The position numbers were made by a program, and so were the translations under genes. Source: Sulfurimonas sp. C5 (lineage in GTDB: Bacteria > Campylobacterota > Campylobacteria > Campylobacterales > Sulfurimonadaceae). Taken from it: DNA of 64,000 nt. The stretch covers positions 682,001-746,000 of the forward strand of contig NZ_JARXNQ010000001.1 in assembly GCF_029872055.1 (NCBI RefSeq), read 5' to 3'. The notes beneath the pieces were generated by a model that was not told where the DNA came from, made no database searches, and saw only the letters and a program-made list of their open reading frames with translations. Below are positions 36,743-45,656 of this stretch, piece after piece (the first letter of the stretch is position 1; every line of letters begins with the position of its first letter).

Positions 36743-38923
36743 TTAGAATTTAGCAGATAATCCCGCTAAGTATGTACGACCAGGATTTACAGTAAGTCCC
36801 ATATCTCTGTAGTCGTAAAGACCGTCATCGTTTCTATCTCCAGTTGCACGAGGCATCATATAATACTGCTTATCAAAAAGGTTCTCGATTTTTCCGAAAA
36901 CTTCAAGTTCTAAACCTGCTAATTTTGTATTATATTTTGCTCTTAAATTCATTAATCCATATCCAGCAACTTTAATTTGATTAATCTCATCTGCATATTG
37001 TGATGATCTATATGTTCCATCAACAGTAACTAAAACATTTGGTGTCACTTTATAATCTAATTCTGCATATAAAGTATGTTTAGAATTTCTCGGTACATAA
37101 TTACCTGATAAATTATATGTTCCTGCTACAAAAGGTCCAGTTACCGGGTCAGTAAGAACTAATTTATAACTGTCAAATCTTGTATATTTAGCATCTAGGT
37201 ATGTATAGTTAAATACAAAATAAAGCTCTTTTTTCTTGTCACTGTTTACAGCAAGTTCTAAACCTCTGCTTCTCATATCTGCATAGTTTCCATATGAAAT
37301 ATCTATACCAGGTGTCGGATCACTAACATAGTTACCACCGTTTTTCGTAATTGCATCTTTTCTAGTTAACTGAAATACTGATGCCTCATAAGAAAGTCCG
37401 CCAACTTGTTGTCTCAATCCAATCTCATAGTTATATGTTTTTTCAGAATCAATATTTAAATTATTTACATAACTTCCGTATGATGCAAGATCACCCGCAT
37501 AAATCTGTGATAAAGTTGGTACGCGGAAACCTGTTGAGAAGCTTGCGAAAAGTGTCGACTTTGGTGTCAAGGCATAAGTAGTTCCAGCTCTGTAAGAAGC
37601 TTCATTAAAAGTTTTATTCCAATTTTCCATAGTCTTATTATTTGAATAATCGTATTTAATATTGTCATATCTACCATTAAGAGTAAATGTCAGTTCCTTT
37701 GTTAGACCATATTTAAACTCACCGTAAACTGCATTGATATCTTCATCTGAAGTTGTATCACTTCTCAATGTTCCTACTGTATACGTCTTACTGCTCCATC
37801 CAGAACTGATAGTTGTATTAACACGGTCTTTACTTGTTTGGTCTGTACTATTTCTTGCTATATCAATCCCTAACATTCCAGCTGCAGAATTTCCATCCAT
37901 TCTATATTCAGATTTGAAGCCTCTTTGTTTCGTTTTTGCATAAGATTCATATAAATGGTCATCTCTAATTCCATCACCGTTAGAGTCAAATGTTCCACTT
38001 TGATTTTTTGTCTCATCAGTGTATTGATAAATTTGTGCCATAAGATTTGAGTTATTTCCGAAATCTTTTGAGTATGTTAAAAAGAGTTTCGTCAAATCAA
38101 TATCGTAATCCGTTGCATATCCAGTCTCACCAACACTAATAGGATTAGCTTCAACATGATTCAGGTATTCGCCAGTGCCAGAGTTATACGTCATGTAAGT
38201 AATAGAACCTGTATCATTTTCAAAACGTTTTGTTTTATCTGCACCGAATGTAATATCACTCGTATCATCTATATAGTATTGAAACTTTCCATTGATAGAC
38301 TTCGTCCAATAATCGGCATCTTCCCAATAACCGTCACTCTTCTTATAGCTTGCCTGTACATATGCGGCAAAATTATCCGTTCCTAGGTTATATGAAGCTA
38401 GATACTTTCTATATCCATAACTTCCTACTTCTGCCGTTGCAAAACCTTCATTTTTACTTTTTGGTCTTTTTGTAGTAATGATTACGGCACCTGCTAAAGC
38501 ATCGTTTCCATAAAGATAAGAAGCTCCACCTTTAATTACTTTGATAGATTCAATATTATTGATATCAATATTTACACTTCCTGCTCTTTCTTGTACAGGA
38601 ACACCGTCAATTACAATTGCAACACCAGGTTTTTCTCCCATATAAACTTCAGTAGCTACCCCACGGATATGGATCTTGTTTGAATCCCCCTCGTTTTTTC
38701 TAACAGTAACACCAGGTATAGTGTTCAGTACATCAGCGATATTTTCAGCATGAAATTCTTCCACACTTTCACCGCTAAGTGTCGCAGTAGAAGATACTTC
38801 CGTTTTTTTAGTTGCAAATTTATCATCAATTGTTGAAGATTCAACTTGGATTGTTCCCAAATCATTTGCTGATAAATTAAGTGCAATCGCACAAATAGCA
38901 GATAAATGTATATATTTTCTCAT
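36743..38923 (-). CDS. TonB-dependent outer-membrane receptor
   Basis: 726 aa. Signal peptide MRKYIHLSAICAIALNLSA, then a probable TonB box (LGTIQVESS, about 22-30). The plug domain (IADVLNTIPGVTVRKNEGDSNKIHIRGV; IDGVPVQERAG; ESIKVIKGGASYLYGNDALAGAVIITTKRP) is followed by a 22-strand-type barrel ending in NPGRTYLAGLSAKF with a terminal Phe. Such receptors import siderophores, cobalamin, haem or metal chelates. The substrate is not evident. It is the first gene of the six-gene operon that also supplies its own ExbB, ExbD and TonB. Confidence 0.9.
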   Translation of the reverse strand: MRKYIHLSAICAIALNLSANDLGTIQVESSTIDDKFATKKTEVSSTATLSGESVEEFHAENIADVLNTIPGVTVRKNEGDSNKIHIRGVATEVYMGEKPGVAIVIDGVPVQERAGSVNIDINNIESIKVIKGGASYLYGNDALAGAVIITTKRPKSKNEGFATAEVGSYGYRKYLASYNLGTDNFAAYVQASYKKSDGYWEDADYWTKSINGKFQYYIDDTSDITFGADKTKRFENDTGSITYMTYNSGTGEYLNHVEANPISVGETGYATDYDIDLTKLFLTYSKDFGNNSNLMAQIYQYTDETKNQSGTFDSNGDGIRDDHLYESYAKTKQRGFKSEYRMDGNSAAGMLGIDIARNSTDQTSKDRVNTTISSGWSSKTYTVGTLRSDTTSDEDINAVYGEFKYGLTKELTFTLNGRYDNIKYDYSNNKTMENWNKTFNEASYRAGTTYALTPKSTLFASFSTGFRVPTLSQIYAGDLASYGSYVNNLNIDSEKTYNYEIGLRQQVGGLSYEASVFQLTRKDAITKNGGNYVSDPTPGIDISYGNYADMRSRGLELAVNSDKKKELYFVFNYTYLDAKYTRFDSYKLVLTDPVTGPFVAGTYNLSGNYVPRNSKHTLYAELDYKVTPNVLVTVDGTYRSSQYADEINQIKVAGYGLMNLRAKYNTKLAGLELEVFGKIENLFDKQYYMMPRATGDRNDDGLYDYRDMGLTVNPGRTYLAGLSAKF

Positions 38924-38970
38924 TTAACGTTTCCCTCAAATTTCAAATTTGACGAAAATTTAACAAAAAA

Positions 38971-38987
38971 GTGTTACATTAGTGTTA
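38971..38987. repeat. direct repeat GTGTTA x2 upstream of the receptor gene
   Basis: GTGTTA occurs at 38971-38976 and 38982-38987, 11 bases apart, in the 149-base gap before the TonB-receptor operon and about 50-65 bases from its start. The one-helical-turn spacing fits a response-regulator or dimer site. No Fur box is obvious in this gap. Confidence 0.3.
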
Positions 38988-39038
38988 ATTTTATTTTTTA
39001 AGAATGATTTAAAATAATTGTTTTTAACATATAAGAAC

Positions 39039-39064
39039 AATAAGAGAAATTAAATTCTCTTATT
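39039..39064 (-). terminator. terminator hairpin after carbonic anhydrase
   Basis: Perfect 10-bp inverted repeat AATAAGAGAA / TTCTCTTATT with a six-base loop, nine bases past the carbonic anhydrase stop on the minus strand and followed by GTTCTTAT. The stem is AT-rich, so its strength is uncertain. Confidence 0.5.
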
Positions 39065-39072
39065 ATTGTAGT

Positions 39073-39819
39073 TTATTGAAGGACTTTTCTTGCGTTTGTA
39101 GGTTGAATAGGTCTATTATTTGGATGATGCATTGTATGAGAAAATTCTTCAACTTCTTCTGCAGAAACTTCAGAATAATGTTTCATTACAAACCATCTTA
39201 CACCTTCACTACATGGAGGAGTTGTTAATGAACCATCAAATCTATAATATGTTTTGTCTGATGGAAGCATCTCATTAATCATGTTTGCCGGAAGTTTACA
39301 AGTAGCTTGCTCACCTGCTTTGTGTGGCATTTTTTTCCAAACTCTATTGATAATTGGATTATCCGTACCGTCTTTAAACATAACAGCCACAACAGCTAAT
39401 GAACCGTCTTGTGCAGAGTGAACAAAGTGTGCCTCTAAAGGAAAAGCCTTTCCGTCAATGTGGTTTTCACTCGGTGCATGAAAGTGAAATTGTTTTAATT
39501 CAAAAGTTTTTTCATCAATAGTAATTGTACTACCAGGTGCAATATTAACCTGTACCGTATGCCCGTTATTAATAACTGATACAGCAGAAGTTTTATAATC
39601 GAATTTAATTGGCTCTAAACCTACTGTTTTGATTGTATTTTTTGCAGTAATATCAATTGGAGATTGTGAACCGCCAAGTTTACATTCTGCATATTTTGGA
39701 TCAAGATCACCCCAGTGAGCAGGATCTTCTTCCCCCATATATCCCCAGTGAGCTGAATGAACTCCTGCCAATAATGATGAACTTAATAGTACTCCACTAA
39801 ATAGTGCAACAAATTTCAT
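39073..39819 (-). CDS. periplasmic alpha-type carbonic anhydrase
   Basis: 248 aa. Signal peptide MKFVALFSGVLLSSSLLAG; the mature enzyme has the alpha-class signatures HWGDLDPKYAECKLGGSQSPIDI, zinc ligands His112 and His114 in QFHFHAPSENH and His131 in LEAHFVH, and SLTTPPCSEGVRWFV. It interconverts CO2 and bicarbonate in the periplasm, useful for an autotroph and for pH control. Cys46 and the Cys in TPPCSEG could form the disulfide known in bacterial members. It is monocistronic, with a TATAAT-like -10 at 39855-39860 on its strand. Confidence 0.95.
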   Translation of the reverse strand: MKFVALFSGVLLSSSLLAGVHSAHWGYMGEEDPAHWGDLDPKYAECKLGGSQSPIDITAKNTIKTVGLEPIKFDYKTSAVSVINNGHTVQVNIAPGSTITIDEKTFELKQFHFHAPSENHIDGKAFPLEAHFVHSAQDGSLAVVAVMFKDGTDNPIINRVWKKMPHKAGEQATCKLPANMINEMLPSDKTYYRFDGSLTTPPCSEGVRWFVMKHYSEVSAEEVEEFSHTMHHPNNRPIQPTNARKVLQ

Positions 39820-39883
39820 TTATATCCTTTTTTTGAATCTATATTAAAAGTGGAATTATATTGTGATGTTGATGTGATAAGGA

Positions 39884-40546
39884 TTAAATTTTTTGCGTAT
39901 ATCTTTTAAATCTTACTGCGTGACTTTTTGGGTTTGCTATCAACTCTTTTTGATACTCTATCATTTGTAAAAAAGGTTTTGTAAAACTTTGAAGCTGTTC
40001 TTGTGCAATGGTTTCTATATTCCATTGATTGAGGCATTCTAATACTACTTGTGTCGATTCTATTGTTGATAGATAGGCATCATCGGGTTGTACTTTAATC
40101 TCATACTGAGATGTTTTTTCCGTAGTAAAACTCATATGCCGCAAGGTATTTAAATTTTTACTCAATGTAAACATTTTTTTCGTACATGCCCATGTAGAAT
40201 CTATAATAAAAATTGCCAAAGGTTTTTCAGAGCTTTTTGGATTTTCATTGCTTATGTTTACAGCATCTTGTGAAGGGAAAAGTATATAACTCTCATGTGT
40301 GGCAATAATTTCATTTATACGACTATTGTCTGAAAAGTCAATTCCTACAAAAAGTTCTGAATTCGGCAAACTCTGATGTGTAAAGTGCCCCGTATTGTTT
40401 TTTACTTTTTTAAACTCTTTAGGATGCATTAAAACAACAAACTTCGTCTGCGTATTGATGCTTTCACAGTACTCACACATACAAGAGCTTTTAGGTCTGT
40501 AACACTTGTAACACTTTTCCCGATCGCCGTAATATGTACATTTCAT
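39884..40546 (-). CDS. DTW domain protein (tRNA-uridine aminocarboxypropyltransferase family)
   Basis: 220 aa. The N-terminal Cys set (CYKCYRPKSSCMCEYC) is the zinc site of the DTW family, and IFIIDSTWACTKKMF carries the D-x-TW motif that names it. TapT/TuaA-type members put the acp group on tRNA uridine using SAM. Which tRNA position is modified here is unknown. It stands alone, divergent from the flavoprotein gene by 26 bases. Confidence 0.8.
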   Translation of the reverse strand: MKCTYYGDREKCYKCYRPKSSCMCEYCESINTQTKFVVLMHPKEFKKVKNNTGHFTHQSLPNSELFVGIDFSDNSRINEIIATHESYILFPSQDAVNISNENPKSSEKPLAIFIIDSTWACTKKMFTLSKNLNTLRHMSFTTEKTSQYEIKVQPDDAYLSTIESTQVVLECLNQWNIETIAQEQLQSFTKPFLQMIEYQKELIANPKSHAVRFKRYTQKI

Positions 40547-40572
40547 AAGCGCAATTATAGTAAAATAAGCTT

Positions 40573-41814
40573 ATGAATAATGATGTGTATGATCTCATAG
40601 TAGTCGGCAGCGGTGCAGCAGGACTCATCGGTGCCGTTGTAGCAGCCAGAGAAGGAAAAAAAGTCCTAATACTTGAAAAACTTTCAAAAATTGCTTCAAA
40701 ACTAAAAGCTACCGGCGGTGGACGCTGTAACTTAACTAATACTCTCTCAAACGAAGAGTTTATGTCCCGTTTCGGACGTGACGGACGTTTTATGCAAGAT
40801 GCCCTGAACGCTTTTGATCATAAAAAGTTAACTGAATTTTTAAGTGGAATCGGTATTGAAACACATGCACCCGATGGTTTTCGCATCTTTCCTACATCAC
40901 ATTCTTCACAAACAATTATAGACGGTTTTGCCAATGAGCTCGAGCGTTTAGGAGTAGACCTGAAATGTGAGCAAAAAGTTGAGCATCTGCTAACTGACAA
41001 TGGATACATCACAGGTGTACAAACAGAAAATGCAAGCTATAAAACCCATAATGTGATCTTGGCAACTGGAGGATTAGGCTACCCTACTCTAGGTGCAGAA
41101 GGTGATGGCTACAACATGGTAAATACTCTAGGACATACAGTTACTGATCTTTCCCCTGCCATGATGCCTTTAAAAACAAAAGAGAGATGGCAGGAAAACT
41201 GTCGTGCAGATACGATCGCAAAAGTAGAACTTCGTGTTGACCTTAAAAAACATAAAAAACTACATGCTCAGGGTGATCTTATATTTACAAAAGAAGGTAT
41301 TCGCGGTCCTGTAGTACTTGACTTTGCAAGAGAAGTGACACCGCTTCTGAAAAAATATAATGAAGTACCCATTTTACTCAACCTTACAAAAGGGAAAAAT
41401 GAGGAGCAAATCAGAGAACATCTCAAAAAAGTTTCTCTGGATACACCCGATAAAACAATTGTCGATATTGTACACACCCTACTTCCACTCCCATTATCCC
41501 AAGAACTTTGTAAACTTGCAGAGATTGACGGAACTTTGAAATACAATAAGATCGAGGGACAAAAACGTGATCACCTTATTAAGCTGTTAGCATGGACACC
41601 TATGACGGTAACGGGACATGACGGCTTTAAAATGGCTATGATCACAAGAGGCGGTATAAGCCTTAAAGAGATTGATCCAAAAACTATGCAGAGTAAGCTT
41701 ATCAAAGGGCTCTATTTTTGTGGAGAGATTATGAATCTTGACGGTCCTTGCGGCGGCTATAACCTTCAATGGAGTTTTGCAAGCGGATATCTTGCAGGAC
41801 AACTCAAAAACTGA
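40573..41814 (+). CDS. NAD(P)/FAD-dependent oxidoreductase, HI0933/YhiN family
   Basis: 413 aa. FAD loop VVGSGAAGLIGAVVAAREGKKVLILEK at the N-terminus, the family motif KLKATGGGRCNLTN, a second nucleotide-type motif LATGGLGYPTLGAEG, and the C-terminal FAD site LYFCGEIMNLDGPCGGYNLQWSFASG, all diagnostic for the HI0933-like (PF03486) family. The physiological reaction is not established. It is a soluble flavoprotein and ends two bases before the convergent antiporter gene. Confidence 0.88.
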   Translation: MNNDVYDLIVVGSGAAGLIGAVVAAREGKKVLILEKLSKIASKLKATGGGRCNLTNTLSNEEFMSRFGRDGRFMQDALNAFDHKKLTEFLSGIGIETHAPDGFRIFPTSHSSQTIIDGFANELERLGVDLKCEQKVEHLLTDNGYITGVQTENASYKTHNVILATGGLGYPTLGAEGDGYNMVNTLGHTVTDLSPAMMPLKTKERWQENCRADTIAKVELRVDLKKHKKLHAQGDLIFTKEGIRGPVVLDFAREVTPLLKKYNEVPILLNLTKGKNEEQIREHLKKVSLDTPDKTIVDIVHTLLPLPLSQELCKLAEIDGTLKYNKIEGQKRDHLIKLLAWTPMTVTGHDGFKMAMITRGGISLKEIDPKTMQSKLIKGLYFCGEIMNLDGPCGGYNLQWSFASGYLAGQLKN

Positions 41815-41816
41815 AC

Positions 41817-43139
41817 CTACTTAGAGAACTTAACTCCAAAAAACTCCAGTTCTTTTCTACCCATATAATAGGGTTCCCACCATTTTATAACCATTGGTGC
41901 CGTAATATTTAGTAAAAAGATTGTTAGAATCAAAATATCGAACTGTTTGAGATCTATTAAATGCTCATTGACAAATGCGATATCAATCACAATAAAAGCA
42001 AGTTCTGCACGTCCTAACATACCGAGCCCTATCATAATGCTTTGATACCATGCATACCTGCCCGTATATTTAGCAGCTAATGCAGCTGAAAGAACTTGTA
42101 AGATAAACACGGCTGCAAACAATGTCAATACAACAGGTACTATTTCTATGAGCAATTCAAGTTCTATAATCAGTTTTGAACCGAGTTCAACAAAAAAGAT
42201 AGGACCGAAGATAGTGTAAGCCAGATGATTTATAACAAATTCACTATCCTTTCTATGTGAACGCATCTCATTGTCAACTTCCATCATAAAATATTCTTCA
42301 CGCAAAAACAAACCTGCAAAATAAGCACCTATTGCAGGATGAAATCCAAACTGATCTGCCAAAGCTCCAAAAACAAAAGCGGTAAAGAGCATAACCAAAG
42401 GGGTGAATTTTCCGCTATAAGCCATCAGCAGTTGTCTGATTCCCAAATAGCTTCTAATTTTAATAACTATCTGAAGAAGCAGAGTATATTTTTTATCTTT
42501 TTCTTTTGGCAGAGAATCGGGGAAAAGTACTAAACCTATAAAACTGATAATTGCAAAGAAAGTAAGTACTTTAAAAACAATTACGGAGAGTTGAGAGAAC
42601 TCTATCATGGAACCCGTAGTTGAACTTTTTACGGCAATAGGAATCATTATGGAAAGACCGATAAGTGATAAAATATCATCAATTACAGCAGCACTCATAA
42701 TTGCCGTAGAAGCAGTTGTCCTATGAAGTCCTTGTTCATGCAGAGACACCATAGTCAAACTAACTGCTGTTGCCGTCATAGTAAGTCCCCAAATCATTTG
42801 CATATTAAACCCGTATCCAAACAATCCAGCAGTATAAAATCCTGCTAAAAATGGAAATACTGCACCTATTACTGCTATCCCGAAACTACGTTTTAAACTT
42901 TGCATAAAATGGTTAAGATCTTCATCAAAACCAAGTGCAAACATAATAAATACTATCCCCCAATCCCCGATTGCTTCAAGTATTTCATTATGTTCAGGCA
43001 ATATCCCTAAGTTCACTCCTATAGAGCCAAAAACAATTAACCATATTACATCGATCGTGGATGTTTTTTGAGAAATTATTTTTGCAATAACAACGAAAAA
43101 CAGTATTATTGCAGAGTAGCTCCACATTTCGTGTCCCAT
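41817..43139 (-). CDS. cation:proton antiporter, CPA2 family
   Basis: 440 aa with about 12 membrane segments. GFDEDLNHFMQSLKRSFG and LHRTTASTAIMSAAVIDDILSLIGLSIM match the Na+/H+ exchanger domain (PF00999), with the paired acidic residues of CPA2 in AAVIDD. There is no C-terminal RCK/TrkA nucleotide domain, so it is not a full Kef system. It probably exchanges Na+ or K+ for protons in the inner membrane. Confidence 0.82.
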   Translation of the reverse strand: MGHEMWSYSAIILFFVVIAKIISQKTSTIDVIWLIVFGSIGVNLGILPEHNEILEAIGDWGIVFIMFALGFDEDLNHFMQSLKRSFGIAVIGAVFPFLAGFYTAGLFGYGFNMQMIWGLTMTATAVSLTMVSLHEQGLHRTTASTAIMSAAVIDDILSLIGLSIMIPIAVKSSTTGSMIEFSQLSVIVFKVLTFFAIISFIGLVLFPDSLPKEKDKKYTLLLQIVIKIRSYLGIRQLLMAYSGKFTPLVMLFTAFVFGALADQFGFHPAIGAYFAGLFLREEYFMMEVDNEMRSHRKDSEFVINHLAYTIFGPIFFVELGSKLIIELELLIEIVPVVLTLFAAVFILQVLSAALAAKYTGRYAWYQSIMIGLGMLGRAELAFIVIDIAFVNEHLIDLKQFDILILTIFLLNITAPMVIKWWEPYYMGRKELEFFGVKFSK

Positions 43140-43233
43140 TTTGACACTCCAGTTTTTATAATCTATATGAATATTATATCTGAGGAAGATTTTGAAGTCA
43201 AAAAGCAGTTAATGACTAGCTGTAAGATTTGCT

Positions 43234-43785
43234 TTAATAAAAATAACGTATAGATGCAAAACCGTATGCTTTAGCATCCTTGACCTGTTGGATCTGTTTT
43301 TCTTCTATGATTCCGCCGAGTGCAAAAACTTTAATATCTACTTGTTCTATAAGATCTTTTAGAGCTTCAATTCCTTTGGGCTCTCCTTTGTTTGGTGAAG
43401 GAAATATCGGACTGTATGTTACATAATCTGCACCGAGTTGTTGTGCTTTTTTAACTTCATCATAAGTATGTGTGGAAATAATTACTTCTAGTCCAAACTC
43501 TTTTGCCTTGGCAATACTTTCAAACTGAGTAGAGTTTAAATGTACACCTGTAGCTCCCAATTCTTTAGCTAAAAAGGGATCCTGATGTAGAAAACATTTT
43601 ACAGATGTGTGTTTGTTACATACTTGTATAAAAGTTTTTGCAAGCTTAGGATAATTTTGATTTTCTTTATCTCTGTATAGAAGAAAATCGGGTTGATGTT
43701 TTTTAATCTGTGCTTCCAGTGTCTCCTGAAAGATAGTATCTTCTTGTGTGTAAAAATCATCAGAAGTGATCAAGTATTTTTTCAT
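43234..43785 (-). CDS. thiamine phosphate synthase/TenI family protein
   Basis: 183 aa TIM-barrel protein. It is short for ThiE (about 210 aa) but has the family patterns FLLYRDK, GATGVHLNS, GLEVIISTHTYDEVKKAQQLGADYVTYSPIFPSPNKGEPKGIEAL and VFALGGI. ThiE normally shows a fuller pyrophosphate site, so a TenI-like role in thiazole aromatisation or a degenerate ThiE is also possible. No other thiamine gene is nearby. Its start overlaps the stop of the unknown 142-aa gene by one base. Confidence 0.75.
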   Translation of the reverse strand: MKKYLITSDDFYTQEDTIFQETLEAQIKKHQPDFLLYRDKENQNYPKLAKTFIQVCNKHTSVKCFLHQDPFLAKELGATGVHLNSTQFESIAKAKEFGLEVIISTHTYDEVKKAQQLGADYVTYSPIFPSPNKGEPKGIEALKDLIEQVDIKVFALGGIIEEKQIQQVKDAKAYGFASIRYFY

Positions 43786-44213
43786 TAATGAAATCTCAAC
43801 CTTTGAAAATCTACACTTTGGGCTTCAACATCATTCATATAACGCTCTTTTAAAAGTGTTACATGTTTTAGTAATCTGTCCAAAAGATACAATTCTACAG
43901 GTGTGTACAATCGACGTGCTTCTTCAATATACTCTAACAAAAAGTCAACCGCTTCAAGTTCAGTTTCAAACTTGATCTCTTCAACAACTGATTTTACTTC
44001 TTCGTATTCCACATCACCGCAAGTTGAGAGAAAATCATAGCTCAAATCAATTGTTTTCATAGTTGGGACAGCTTTTGAAAAAGCAAAATGGTTATAGAGT
44101 AGACATCCCACAAAATATTCTATATCTGAAGGCTCAAACTCACTGTATTGATTTTCTTCATTTGCATAATGTTTATGCCATATTTTTAAAATTTTTTCAA
44201 TTTTTTCGCGCAT
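43785..44213 (-). CDS. conserved hypothetical protein, helical
   Basis: 142 aa that I do not recognise. It is acidic and predicted nearly all helical (IEKILKIWHKHYANEENQ; FLLEYIEEARRLYTPVELYLLDRLLKHVTLLKERYM), with no signal, membrane segment or metal motif. It is co-translated with the ThiE/TenI-like gene (one-base overlap) and lies 21 bases after a DUF2237 gene, so it is a real gene in a three-gene unit. Confidence 0.65.
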   Translation of the reverse strand: MREKIEKILKIWHKHYANEENQYSEFEPSDIEYFVGCLLYNHFAFSKAVPTMKTIDLSYDFLSTCGDVEYEEVKSVVEEIKFETELEAVDFLLEYIEEARRLYTPVELYLLDRLLKHVTLLKERYMNDVEAQSVDFQRLRFH

Positions 44214-44234
44214 AATACCTCTTTATTCTGATTA

Positions 44235-44609
44235 CTATAAATCAATAGCACATTTTTTTAATGTTTCTAAATCTACTAGTTTTAAAATATTGATATGAGT
44301 AGAGTGTATAAATATTTTCACATCAATACCGTCTTTCAAAGCACGGGCAAAACTAGGCCCGTTTAAACACCAGCTATCACCAGGTTTCAATCCTGGAAAA
44401 TTATACTGCGGCATTGGAGTCGAAAGGTCATTACCCGCTTTTTTTGAATATTCTAAAAACTCTTCTGTTGCATAGATACAAACCATATGTATAGATTCAT
44501 TGTTTTTTCCACATTCACAATAACCACTACGGAAAAAACCTGTTAAAGGATCTAAACTACATGGTTCTAAAATACCGCCAAGAGCGTTAAGTTCTTTCAT
44601 CTCTCTCAT
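44235..44609 (-). CDS. DUF2237 family protein
   Basis: 124 aa. The DUF2237 (PF09996) pattern is clear: LGGILEPCSLDPLTGFFRSGYCECG, HMVCIYATEEFLEYSKKAGNDLSTP, YNFPGLKPGDSWCLNGPSFARALKDG. Conserved cysteines are Cys17, Cys30, Cys32, Cys44 and the WCL cysteine. The function is unknown across the family. A Met four codons in (after MREM) is an alternative start; neither has a strong ribosome site. Confidence 0.8.
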   Translation of the reverse strand: MREMKELNALGGILEPCSLDPLTGFFRSGYCECGKNNESIHMVCIYATEEFLEYSKKAGNDLSTPMPQYNFPGLKPGDSWCLNGPSFARALKDGIDVKIFIHSTHINILKLVDLETLKKCAIDL

Positions 44610-44723
44610 AATTATATACCTAATTTTTTCGTGATTTTAACTCATATATTTTAAAGACAAATAAATAAATCCAATTATAAAAATATAAGGAGTTTTTTTG
44701 TTAACTTAGAATAAACTCTAGGA

Positions 44724-45656
44724 ATGATACAATTAAATACAGGTAAATTGCAAACTATTGTCCTGCCTTCAACAAATAAGGCACTTGCTCGTGTGTTGCA
44801 AGAGCTCTCACCTGAGAAGTTTGCCCAACTATCACAAGCGAAGGATCTCAGTTCTATATTAAACTCTATTTTCAAAGAATCTGCTACAAGTGAACTGCAA
44901 AATCAAACTCTCTTGGAACTGCTTAAGAATAACCCTACTATGAAAGAGCTTGGAAGTATTAAAAGCACTATGAAAGAACTTCTGTTTTTTTTGCAAAATG
45001 ACAAACAAAATCTCCCTATTGAAAAACATCTGCAAAGCATGCTTAGCGATATAAAAAATATAGACGATAAAACACTCAAAACCAAACTCGAAAACTCCGG
45101 TTTATTTTTAGAATCAAAGCTCAAAAATCTTAACGCTCAAGATGCAAAAATCCAAGAGCTTCTTTCCAATGATTTTAAAGCAGCACTGTTAAAAACCAAA
45201 CAAGAACTTGAGAGTTCATTGTTGCCAAATAAAACACAACTACTCAATATCGTCGACAAACTTTCTCTGCAAATTGATTACTATCAACTTCTTTCGCATC
45301 TATCAAATGCTTCGGCAATGTATATACCATATGATTTTGATGCACTTGAAGATGGAAGCTTTAGTGTTAAAAAAGATAAAAACGGGGCTTATTTTTGTGA
45401 TATAGAACTTAATCTCAAAGAGTATGGAGAGTTACGTATACGCCTTGGTCTGTTTGAAAAGAAGTTCCTCAATATTAATGTAACAACACAAAATCAAGAA
45501 CTTAAAAACCTTTTATTACCAGATATCAAAGAGCTGAAAGAACAATTGACTTCTACTGGACTACTTGTTCAAGATATCCGTTTTATAGATCCAAACGAGA
45601 CCAAATACACTCAAGAGACAAAAGATATCGATCTCGGTTTTGAGGTAAAAATATGA
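44724..45656 (+). CDS. FliK-like flagellar hook-length control domain protein
   Basis: 310 aa. The first half is helical and polar (LQELSPEKFAQLSQAKDLSSILNSIFKE...). The second half (about 195-300) has the beta-rich shape of the Flg_hook/FliK C-terminal domain (CDIELNLKEYGELRIRLGLFEKKFLNINVTTQNQELKNLLLPDIKELKEQLTSTGLLVQDI). FliK measures hook length and acts with FlhB to switch export. The next gene, overlapping by four bases, encodes an FlhB C-terminal homologue, which supports this reading. Short for a main FliK (usually over 400 aa), so it may be a paralogue. The ribosome site is poor. Confidence 0.65.
   Translation: MIQLNTGKLQTIVLPSTNKALARVLQELSPEKFAQLSQAKDLSSILNSIFKESATSELQNQTLLELLKNNPTMKELGSIKSTMKELLFFLQNDKQNLPIEKHLQSMLSDIKNIDDKTLKTKLENSGLFLESKLKNLNAQDAKIQELLSNDFKAALLKTKQELESSLLPNKTQLLNIVDKLSLQIDYYQLLSHLSNASAMYIPYDFDALEDGSFSVKKDKNGAYFCDIELNLKEYGELRIRLGLFEKKFLNINVTTQNQELKNLLLPDIKELKEQLTSTGLLVQDIRFIDPNETKYTQETKDIDLGFEVKI

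Noticed and set aside
43169-43255. Short plus-strand frame (about 28 codons) in the 94-base gap before the antiporter
   Set aside because: No ribosome site, overlaps the end of the ThiE/TenI-like gene, and no recognisable composition.
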